From Thermoplasmata archaeon (GTDB lineage Archaea; Thermoplasmatota; Thermoplasmata; Thermoplasmatales; Thermoplasmataceae), in contig JAKAAA010000005.1 in the NCBI GenBank assembly GCA_021797295.1, forward strand, positions 1 to 13,172: a stretch of DNA of 13,172 bases, read 5' to 3'. The position numbers and the translations under genes are program-made. Positions 7,978 to 13,172 of the stretch are shown in pieces (within the stretch, counting starts at the first letter, position 1; each line of letters opens with the position of its first letter). The notes below the pieces were generated by a model that worked only from the letters and a program-made list of their open reading frames with translations, was not told where the DNA came from and made no database searches.

Positions 7978-8208
7978 ATGGTAAAAGTTATTTCAATAAG
8001 TGACGATGTATACGCAAGATTAAAAAATATCAAGGGAGAGAAATCATTTTCTGAAGTTTTGATAGATTTATTAAATAGTGAAAAAGGAAATCCAAAATTG
8101 CTGGAAAAATACTTTGGCATATTAAGTCACGAGGAAGCAGATAAATTGGAAGATCAAACCAATGAAGGCCAAACGGTGTCAGTTTCCCGTGATAAAGATG
8201 ATTATTGA
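7978..8208 (+). CDS. vapB: VapB-type antitoxin (archaeal DUF217-like)
   Basis: A 76-residue protein. The first 35 residues (MVKVISISDDVYARLKNIK, then SFSEVLIDLL) match the archaeal VapB family formerly called DUF217: a short strand plus two helices forming a DNA-binding dimer. The charged C-terminal half (EEADKLEDQ and onward) would wrap around and block the VapC ribonuclease. Its expected roles are to neutralise the toxin and repress the operon through the palindromes abutting its start codon. The gene is intact and leaderless. Its 3' end overlaps the toxin start by 11 bases. The toxin is frameshifted, so the antitoxin may now be an orphan. Confidence 0.85.
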   Translation: MVKVISISDDVYARLKNIKGEKSFSEVLIDLLNSEKGNPKLLEKYFGILSHEEADKLEDQTNEGQTVSVSRDKDDY

Positions 8209-8573
8209 TACAAATTTTCATTGACATATTCGGAGAGAAATCGGAAAGATTGGATTATATAGCAAATTTAAATGAAAACGTCGCAACGACAATAATTAAT
8301 AAATATGAATTATTGCGGGGAAATAATAAAATTAAAAATATTTCTGAAAGTATTATCGTGTATAACTCTGGTGACAATGAAGCGAGGGAAGCGGCTGAGC
8401 CATATCTGTTTCTTAAACACAAAGGTATATTAGTTAATGAATTAGATATTATAATAACAGCAATTGCTAAAGCAAATAATCAGCAAATTCTAACTAAGGA
8501 TAAAGACTTTGAAAATTTTCAGTGGATAATGGAAATAAGATTTTTACAATGCTTATCTTTAAAATTCAGATTG
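8198..8573 (+). pseudogene. vapC: VapC PIN-domain toxin, frameshifted near its start
   Basis: VapC toxins are Mg-dependent PIN-domain RNases that cleave tRNA or rRNA. The natural start is ATG 8198, giving MIIDTNFH and then TGA at 8222-8224. The remaining PIN domain continues in the +1 frame (IDIFGEKSE, then TIINKYELLRG with the conserved Glu, LDIIITAIA with an Asp, and TKDKDF). Normal VapC has one more residue between DTNF and IDIF, so a loss of two bases near 8219 explains it best. A TTG at 8205 could start the later frame, but that product lacks the first catalytic Asp. The 3' end runs into the IS right end, so the last residues may also be altered; the end coordinate is approximate. Confidence 0.75.
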
Positions 8574-8574
8574 G

Positions 8575-8690
8575 GTGACTTCCTCCCCAAGCTAACGCAT
8601 GGAGCTTCCCGCTTCTATGGGACTGGCTTGCCGAAAGGTATTGGTCAGTTCCTCCACGGGCATGAATTCCCCACAGTCCGTGGGTACTCT
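8575..8690 (-). ncRNA. Putative TnpB guide RNA scaffold (reRNA/omegaRNA)
   Basis: In the TnpB family the RNA that guides the nuclease overlaps the tnpB 3' end and the element's right end. Here this stretch holds complementary segments: CCACGG (8654-8659) with CCGTGG (8678-8683), or alternatively CCCAC/GTGGG (8670-8684), plus AAGCT/AGCTT (8589-8607) over the tnpB stop codon. The encoded tail (PTDCGEF, ASPIEAGS) is the recurring kind seen where coding sequence also serves the RNA. The guide would be copied from flanking DNA left of about 8574, inside the vapC remnant. Limits are approximate and expression is unknown. Confidence 0.45.
8589..8607. repeat. Right-end hairpin of the IS
   Basis: AAGCT (8589-8593) and AGCTT (8603-8607) form a 5-base stem with a 9-base loop, overlapping the tnpB stop codon. 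The shared subterminal sequence CTTCCCGCTT overlaps it at 8605-8614. A TnpA binding site by analogy with IS608. Confidence 0.5.
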
Positions 8691-9869
8691 TCCCTTATAC
8701 CTGATCTTTTTATGGTTTCTTCCCATAATAAACGTATTGAATATCTTCTTTAATCCAGCATTCAATACATTCACTGCAGCATTGCCATCCCTGTCCATTG
8801 TGAGATCACATTTACTGCAATGGCATTCCCTTATATCAAGAGATAATTCTTCCATAATATTCCCAAAATAAGAGCACTGTTTAGATGTATTCCTGGGGTT
8901 TACCTTAATACAGTATTTACCAGCTCTTTCAGCCTTGTAAATAGTATTATTTATAAGTTCACCCCATGAAGTATCTGCTATGCTTTTAGCCAGCTTATGG
9001 TTTTTCATCATATTTTCTATATTCAGGTCTTCATATGCTATGAAGTTATGGTTGTCCACAAGTTTTTTGGATAGTTTCTGTGAGAAATCATTACTCTGGT
9101 TGGATATATGATTGGATATTCTTGCCAATTTTACCCTTGCCTCTTTCCTGTTCATGGAACCTTTCTGCTTCCTTGATAGATTCTTATGTGCTTTCTTCAA
9201 TGTTTTCTCTGACTTTCTCAAATATTTAGGTGGCTCTACTGGTGCATTATCAGTGGTTGCTATTAATTTAATAAGACCCACATCTATTCCCACAGGGTTA
9301 TATGGGAATTCTGAATGATTCCTGTTCCCAGTGTTTTCCTCTACAATAAAGGTTGCAAAGTAGTTTTCTGCTTTATCTTTTTTAATGGTTAACTGTTTAA
9401 TATTTCCTTTTATCTCTCTATGTTTAAACATCCTTATTGTTCCTATTTTAGAAAGGAATAGATGTGTATTATCCATTATATTGAATCCTGATTGTGTATA
9501 TGTTATGAATTTATAGCTATTTCTTGATTTGAATCTGGGGAATCCTACCTTAATCCTTTTCCCATTCTTCCTTTCTTTTATTCTCCTGAAGAAATTGTCA
9601 TATGCCTTATCCAGTCTATCTGCAACATTCTGCAATACCTTTGAATATATTTCTTTATATTCAGGGAATTCATTCTTGAGTTCTGGCAATTGATTCTGCT
9701 GGTATGTATAATTAACCTTTAAATTCTCATGAAAATCCTTATTCAATTCATATGCCATTTTCCTCTGTTCCAGCATGGCATTATACAATCTATGCGATAA
9801 ATCCAGCATATACTCGAATTTATCTATCTGTTCCTTATTTGGATAGAGCCTGAATTTATATGCCCTCAT
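8592..9869 (-). CDS. tnpB: TnpB RNA-guided endonuclease of IS605 family
   Basis: About 425 residues from the ATG at 9869, which begins with the family-typical MRAYKFRLYP and has GGGAG (9876-9880) as Shine-Dalgarno. The frame also opens further upstream at 9893. TnpB is the ancestor of Cas12: with a guide RNA it cuts DNA next to a short TAM, helping the IS persist. RuvC residues are intact: Asp196 (GIDVG), Glu280 (AYEDLN), Asp361 (DRDGNAA). The zinc ribbon is damaged: the first pair reads Cys332-Ser-Tyr-Phe335 where a second Cys is normal (TTT instead of TGT), while the second pair (Cys351, Cys354) remains and an extra Cys349 stands nearby. The start overlaps the tnpA end by 14 bases, so translation is coupled. 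Full length; possibly still a nuclease. Confidence 0.92.
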   Translation of the reverse strand: MRAYKFRLYPNKEQIDKFEYMLDLSHRLYNAMLEQRKMAYELNKDFHENLKVNYTYQQNQLPELKNEFPEYKEIYSKVLQNVADRLDKAYDNFFRRIKERKNGKRIKVGFPRFKSRNSYKFITYTQSGFNIMDNTHLFLSKIGTIRMFKHREIKGNIKQLTIKKDKAENYFATFIVEENTGNRNHSEFPYNPVGIDVGLIKLIATTDNAPVEPPKYLRKSEKTLKKAHKNLSRKQKGSMNRKEARVKLARISNHISNQSNDFSQKLSKKLVDNHNFIAYEDLNIENMMKNHKLAKSIADTSWGELINNTIYKAERAGKYCIKVNPRNTSKQCSYFGNIMEELSLDIRECHCSKCDLTMDRDGNAAVNVLNAGLKKIFNTFIMGRNHKKIRYKGRVPTDCGEFMPVEELTNTFRQASPIEAGSSMR

Positions 9870-10278
9870 TGTTATCTCCCTGTGAATCCACATACCTTTT
9901 TAGAACATCTAATGTTACCTGGCCTGATGTTGCAAGGAAATATGAGGGCGACCAGAATTTATTGTTGTATAATTCATTCCTTACCTCAGGGAAATTCCTC
10001 TGTATTTCCCGTGATGTTATTGTCTTTATTGCATTCATGTACTTTGTAATGTTCAATAATGGTGTTGCCTTGAAGAACATATTGAAATAATCTTTATCGC
10101 ATTCTATGTCCAGTACATCTACATTGAATGTCTCCGATATCTCCCTTATCTTCATTTTTAGAAAATCAACAATGGCATCATTTATGAATAACTTTTTCCT
10201 GTACTTTACAACCTGGATGAAATGATAATACAGGGAATACACTGAATGCTGCCCCTTATCCAGATTGTATGATACCAT
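9856..10278 (-). CDS. tnpA: TnpA Y1 transposase of IS200/IS605 family, HUH motif lost
   Basis: A 140-residue single-domain transposase that normally cuts and joins single-stranded IS ends as a dimer, using a Tyr nucleophile and a metal held by a His-hydrophobic-His motif. Family features are clear: VVKYRKKLF near 23-31, IECDKD before the HUH site (58-63), FWSPSYFLATSGQVTLDVLKR (from 109), and Tyr129 with Gln133 in the catalytic helix. At the HUH position (64-66, the same numbers as in IS608 TnpA) the sequence is Tyr-Phe-Asn. Both metal-binding His are gone (TAT and AAT codons, each one base from CAT). The frame is otherwise open and well conserved, so the protein is probably inactive in cutting but could still bind the ends. 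Confidence 0.9.
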   Translation of the reverse strand: MVSYNLDKGQHSVYSLYYHFIQVVKYRKKLFINDAIVDFLKMKIREISETFNVDVLDIECDKDYFNMFFKATPLLNITKYMNAIKTITSREIQRNFPEVRNELYNNKFWSPSYFLATSGQVTLDVLKRYVDSQGDNNEGI

Positions 10279-10325
10279 AGTAATATTATAACTTAATATA
10301 CTATAACCTTTACACTTTCATCCCC

Positions 10326-10342
10326 TCTCTTACAGAAAGAGA
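10326..10342. repeat. Left-end hairpin of the IS
   Basis: TCTCTT (10326-10331) and AAGAGA (10337-10342) form a 6-base stem with loop ACAGA. CTTCCCGCTT follows at 10343-10352, matching the right end. By analogy with IS608 this is the TnpA recognition hairpin with its guide segment at the foot. Confidence 0.65.
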
Positions 10343-10384
10343 CTTCCCGCTTTCAGGTTAAAAATAAGCAATCATTAACAGATA

Positions 10385-11635
10385 TTATAAAGAGGTTGCT
10401 ACCGCAATAACCGCTGTTGCCACAATAAGAATAAACATGGTAAGATATAGTGCCTCATTCTTCCTTGATAAAACAAGGTCGCCCATTATCTTTTTATTCC
10501 TTCCTATAACCCAGAGCATTACCATGGGTGCTATGAGCGTAAATACAAAGAATATCAGGAGGTAAAGAACCAGGGCTATCATGCTTGAGGGATTGATAAT
10601 CATAACTGCTATAACAGCAGGCAAGCTTTCCAGTATATACACCAGCCAGTATGACTTCTTAGAAATATTAAGGGATTCTGCAATTCCCCATGCGCTTCCC
10701 AGTGATATTGTAATCAGTGCAATAAATCCGGCGGCAATAATTCCTATTCCGAATATAAACGGTGAAAGTGCACCTGCAATGGGAACCAGAACCTTTCCAA
10801 GTTCCTGCGGGGTTGCAAAGAACGATGAATGGGCTGCGTGTGGTATTCCAGCAAAAGCCATCTCGGCTATTACCATTAGCAGCTCTGTTACTATTGCACC
10901 TATCAGAGTTTCCCTGCGCATTATTCTTAATGACCTGCGTCTCTTTATGCTGATTCCCGCACTGTTTATATCACTTAATTTCAATCCTGTCGCTGATGCC
11001 TGGAAGAATATCATAAAGGGCATTATCACGGCACCCACATTCGCAGCAAGCAAAAAGAAATAACTCGCAGTGGGTTTAATAAGCAATGGGTTCGCCAGCG
11101 GGGATGATACCGGCATGATGCCCCTGGAGAATAATGATGCCAGGAGGGCAATGATTAATACGAGAGATATTGCGAGCAGTGGCTTCTCTGCCTGGCTGTA
11201 CCTTTTTCTGGTAACAATCAATATATGTATAATATATATAACCGGGATTGTATAATAAAGGGATAACCCCATTATTTCCAGCCCGATTCCTATTCCGAGA
11301 TATTCTATTCCATAGGTAACCGTATCAGTTAATGCCATGGGCAGTGCAACCAGTGATGCTATTCTCTTTCCATAGTTTTTCCTTACCACATCCCCTAATC
11401 CGTCCCTTGTTGCAATGCTGATTCTGCCGGCGAGTTCCTGAACAATGTAAAGGGGTATAATCAGAACCAGCATAAGCCATATTAAACCATATCCAAGCGT
11501 GGCTCCCGTTTGTGCTGCTCCTATATAGGATGAAGCATCCATGTCAGCCATCATGACAAGCCATGCGGGGCCGAACATAAGCAATGTATCTTTATTGAAT
11601 AGTTTCCTTTTTTTCTTTATCACATTCGCGTCCAT
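10385..11635 (-). CDS. Nramp-like divalent metal transporter
   Basis: A 416-residue membrane protein with about 11 segments, similar to the archaeal branch of the Nramp/MntH family that takes up Mn2+ or Fe2+ with protons. The metal site is unusual. The TM1 motif, normally DPGN, reads Asp33-Ala-Ser-Ser (in MADMDASSYIG), and the TM6 motif, normally MPH, reads Met205-Pro-Phe207, with Ala202 and Met205 kept. The first Asp and the Met are the strongest metal ligands in known Nramps; the Asn ligand is missing. A GxATGYG-like stretch after TM1 (44-50) and RISIATRDGLGDVVRK (71-86) fit the family. An upstream promoter region carries a DtxR/MntR-type operator, which supports a role in metal supply. Substrate unproven: Mn, Fe or another metal. 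Confidence 0.82.
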   Translation of the reverse strand: MDANVIKKKRKLFNKDTLLMFGPAWLVMMADMDASSYIGAAQTGATLGYGLIWLMLVLIIPLYIVQELAGRISIATRDGLGDVVRKNYGKRIASLVALPMALTDTVTYGIEYLGIGIGLEIMGLSLYYTIPVIYIIHILIVTRKRYSQAEKPLLAISLVLIIALLASLFSRGIMPVSSPLANPLLIKPTASYFFLLAANVGAVIMPFMIFFQASATGLKLSDINSAGISIKRRRSLRIMRRETLIGAIVTELLMVIAEMAFAGIPHAAHSSFFATPQELGKVLVPIAGALSPFIFGIGIIAAGFIALITISLGSAWGIAESLNISKKSYWLVYILESLPAVIAVMIINPSSMIALVLYLLIFFVFTLIAPMVMLWVIGRNKKIMGDLVLSRKNEALYLTMFILIVATAVIAVATSL

Positions 11636-11644
11636 GTTAATCCA

Positions 11645-11839
11645 TCATTTTTCTGTTAGTTGCACGGCACCTGAAATTTGTAGTTCGCTAATCCTATTTT
11701 TTATTGAATAATATTTCCTGGAATGGAATATGTTTAACACTAATTCTTTGTTTTTCAGTCCCTGAAACCCATTCCAGAAAATTTTGCACATGGAAAATAT
11801 AATTTTAATAGAATTATTTTTACCGTTGCTTAGGTCCAT
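11645..11839 (-). CDS. Possible 64-residue leader ORF before the Nramp-like gene
   Basis: An open frame of 64 codons, basic and without a recognised domain. It is worth listing because its ATG at 11839 lies 26 bases after a TATA-like box, and its stop comes 9 bases before the Nramp ATG at 11635. A leaderless transcript from this promoter would begin at this ATG. The Nramp gene has no TATA box directly before it. It might be a real small gene, a translated leader that affects Nramp expression, or only an open stretch of a 204-base 5' leader. The protein shows no family I know. Confidence 0.3.
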   Translation of the reverse strand: MDLSNGKNNSIKIIFSMCKIFWNGFQGLKNKELVLNIFHSRKYYSIKNRISELQISGAVQLTEK

Positions 11840-11848
11840 GGCAGGTAA

Positions 11849-11868
11849 TTAGGTGTACCTAAATAAAG
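11849..11868 (-). promoter_or_regulatory. DtxR/MntR-type operator overlapping a promoter
   Basis: TTAGGT-GT-ACCTAA (11849-11862) has perfect 6-base arms and matches the TTAGG/CCTAA half-sites of DtxR/IdeR/MntR metal-sensing repressors. On the minus strand CTTTATTT (11861-11868) overlaps it and is 26 bases from the ATG at 11839. A further half-site, TTAGGT, is at 11830-11835, 19 bases from the first. Metal-dependent repression of the Nramp-like gene is the likely meaning; the operator is about 214-227 bases before its ATG. Confidence 0.6.
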
Positions 11869-12080
11869 TTATTGTGATAGTGATTAATAAAGCGTTCTGA
11901 ACAAGGAAAGATTCACTGTCCTTGATATGGTACACACATAAATAAAAAACTTTATAGAATTCTCCCCATATCAATAAACAAAAATTTATAACATCTAACT
12001 CCGGATATAAATCTCACAATTCACACATAATAGGTTTGCCAATCAACCAATAATTATATAGAAAGTTAAAATTAGCCATA
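11869..12080. other. Intergenic region before tgtA
   Basis: Non-coding, AT-rich. It holds an imperfectly explained inverted repeat, CAAGGA (11902-11907) and TCCTTG (11919-11924) with an 11-base spacer, and the tgtA TATA box near its end. No RNA gene or riboswitch was recognised. Confidence 0.5.
12051..12060 (+). promoter_or_regulatory. TATA box of the tgtA gene
   Basis: TAATTATATA centred about 25 bases before the ATG at 12081, preceded by AACCAA. Leaderless spacing and no Shine-Dalgarno. Confidence 0.6.
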
Positions 12081-13172
12081 ATGCAGATGTTTTTCAAGGA
12101 AGGGCTGGCAAGGATAGGGAGATTCACCACACCACACGGTGATATAGAAACTCCAACAGTAATGCCTGTCATAAATCCAAATCTCAATTTTCTCACCAAG
12201 GAAGAATTAAAATCAATTGGCGTCCAGGCAGTAATAACAAATAGTTATATAATAAAGAGAACAGCATCGCTTGAGCAGGAAGCCTTAAAATCCGGTGTCC
12301 ATAAACTTATAAATTTTGACGGGCCAGTAATGACTGATTCCGGCACCTTCCAGAGCTATGTTTACGGGGATATAGAATACAATAACAGGGAAATTGTAGA
12401 ATTCCAGAAAAACATAGGAAGCGACATTATAACAATTCTTGACATTTTCACAAAGCCACAGGATAGTTACGAACAGGCAAAGGCTGCAGTTTATGAAACC
12501 TACAGAAGGTTAAAGGAGGTCAATACAGAAGATTCCATAATAGCAGGGCCCATACAGGGTTCTGTGTATCCAGATCTGAGAATCGAATCCGCAAAAATGA
12601 TGTCAGAGGCAGCATATCTGCCCATAGGCGGAGTGGTACCCCTCTTGGAATCGTACAGGTATAGCGATCTTGTGAATATAATCATAAATTCAAAGATAAA
12701 TTCGGACTTCTCAAAACCAGTACATCTTTTTGGCGGCGGTCATCCCATGTTCTTCGCATTCTCCGTGCTTCTGGGTGTTGATATTTTTGATTCCGCATCA
12801 TATATAAAATATGCAAAGGATAACAGAGTGCTATATACAGAAGGCACCAGGAATCTTAAAGAAATACGTGATTTCCCTGAATGGAGCCCACTTTTCAATC
12901 AATATTCCCCTGCAGAATTAATCAAGGCAGATGAAAAAACACGGTTGAAATTGCTGTCCTTACACAATCTCAAGGCTATATTCAACGAAATTACGGAAAT
13001 TAAAGAGCGTATATATGAAAATACTCTATATCAGTATGTAGAGGAAAAATCCATGGCCCATCCTGCACTTTACAGTGCATATCTTGAAATGATCAATCAT
13101 AATCTCAAACCATACTGGAACATTTCACTGAAATCGCCACTGTACTTTTTCAATGATATGACCTATAAAAAT
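12081..13172 (+). CDS. tgtA: Archaeosine tRNA-guanine transglycosylase, 3' end beyond window
   Basis: The first 364 residues of the archaeal TGT, which swaps guanine 15 in the tRNA D-arm for preQ0 on the way to archaeosine, stabilising tRNA. Motifs seen: MTDSGTFQS (84-92, with Asp86), GPIQGSVYPDLR (156-167), PIGGVVPLLE (181-190, base recognition), GGGHPM (218-223), VDIFDSASY (233-241, Asp234 the likely nucleophile). The zinc site is lost: where archaeal TGT has CxCxxC, this protein has Glu267, Ser269 and Phe272; the fourth ligand His295 (in LHN) remains. The TIM barrel and the start of the C-terminal region are present; PUA-type domains would follow outside. The ArcS paralogue is unlikely because both catalytic Asp are kept. 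Start supported by the TATA spacing; another ATG is at 12087. Confidence 0.93.
   Translation, partial: MQMFFKEGLARIGRFTTPHGDIETPTVMPVINPNLNFLTKEELKSIGVQAVITNSYIIKRTASLEQEALKSGVHKLINFDGPVMTDSGTFQSYVYGDIEYNNREIVEFQKNIGSDIITILDIFTKPQDSYEQAKAAVYETYRRLKEVNTEDSIIAGPIQGSVYPDLRIESAKMMSEAAYLPIGGVVPLLESYRYSDLVNIIINSKINSDFSKPVHLFGGGHPMFFAFSVLLGVDIFDSASYIKYAKDNRVLYTEGTRNLKEIRDFPEWSPLFNQYSPAELIKADEKTRLKLLSLHNLKAIFNEITEIKERIYENTLYQYVEEKSMAHPALYSAYLEMINHNLKPYWNISLKSPLYFFNDMTYKN

Larger units (their letters stand above)
8574..10357 (-). mobile_element. IS200/IS605-type insertion sequence (tnpA + tnpB)
   Basis: An element of about 1.8 kb with tnpA and tnpB in the same (leftward) direction, as in IS605-like members of this family. 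It has no terminal inverted repeats or target duplication, as expected for single-strand 'peel-and-paste' transposition. Instead each end has a small hairpin next to a shared 10-base sequence, CTTCCCGCTT (plus strand, 8605-8614 and 10343-10352). The left end (before tnpA) is on the right of this map, flanked by TTAAC on the minus strand, a plausible target; the right end lies near 8571-8578. Exact edges are estimates. It sits between vapC and the Nramp-like gene. Confidence 0.85.

Noticed and set aside
8211..8217. AAATTTT heptamer in vapC as a -1 slippery site
   Set aside because: It fits the slippery pattern in the right phase, but a -1 slip leads to the wrong frame; the PIN domain continues in +1.
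8205..8753. 182-codon frame running from vapC into the IS
   Set aside because: Its first part is the frameshifted PIN domain, and the rest is antisense to the tnpB 3' end; not a natural single gene.
10358..10384. T-rich minus-strand stretch after the Nramp-like gene as a terminator
   Set aside because: Only one run of five T and it adjoins the IS end; too weak to call.
11902..11924. Inverted repeat CAAGGA/TCCTTG as an operator or terminator
   Set aside because: Short arms, long spacer, no clear position relative to a gene; described only within the intergenic entry.
1..13172. CRISPR arrays, tRNA or rRNA genes
   Set aside because: No regularly spaced repeats and no tRNA-like arms were found on either strand by reading; a tRNAscan run could confirm.

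Overview
The window looks like chromosomal DNA from an acidophilic archaeon of the Thermoplasmatales, most like Ferroplasma or Acidiplasma. The reasons are archaeal-only or archaeal-type genes (ABCE1, archaeosine tRNA-guanine transglycosylase, a DUF6015-like protein, a VapB of the archaeal DUF217 type), AT-rich DNA with heavy use of ATA and AGG codons, and TATA-like boxes about 25 bases before many start codons, as expected for mostly leaderless mRNAs. The genus is an inference from style; no rRNA is present.

Left part (1-2325). Two leftward genes: a dihydropteroate synthase cut by the window edge, preceded by a phosphate:proton symporter-like MFS protein that keeps every residue expected for phosphate binding. 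Its upstream region carries a TATA box and a palindrome, and is shared with a divergent rightward unit.

Centre (2326-7771). A DUF6015-like gene and ABCE1 (ribosome recycling ATPase) form a rightward pair behind an inverted repeat. Next comes a drug-efflux type DHA2 MFS transporter coupled to a MarR regulator, a typical self-regulated efflux unit. A zinc alcohol/polyol dehydrogenase converges on MarR, and the two genes overlap by 20 bases at their 3' ends.

Accessory part (7946-10384). A VapBC toxin-antitoxin module has a neat operator-promoter and an intact antitoxin, but the toxin is frameshifted just after its first catalytic motif. An IS200/IS605-type element (tnpA plus tnpB, leftward) abuts the toxin 3' end. 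Its TnpA has lost both histidines of the HUH motif. Its TnpB has lost one zinc-ribbon cysteine but keeps the RuvC D-E-D residues and a structured 3' end that could give a guide RNA. The element may be immobile while still encoding an RNA-guided nuclease.

Right part (10385-13172). A leftward Nramp-like metal transporter with an unusual metal-site motif lies downstream of a promoter that overlaps a DtxR/MntR-type operator and a possible 64-codon leader ORF. A rightward archaeosine TGT gene runs off the window. It keeps its catalytic aspartates but has lost all three zinc-ligand cysteines. No tRNA, rRNA or CRISPR array is seen.
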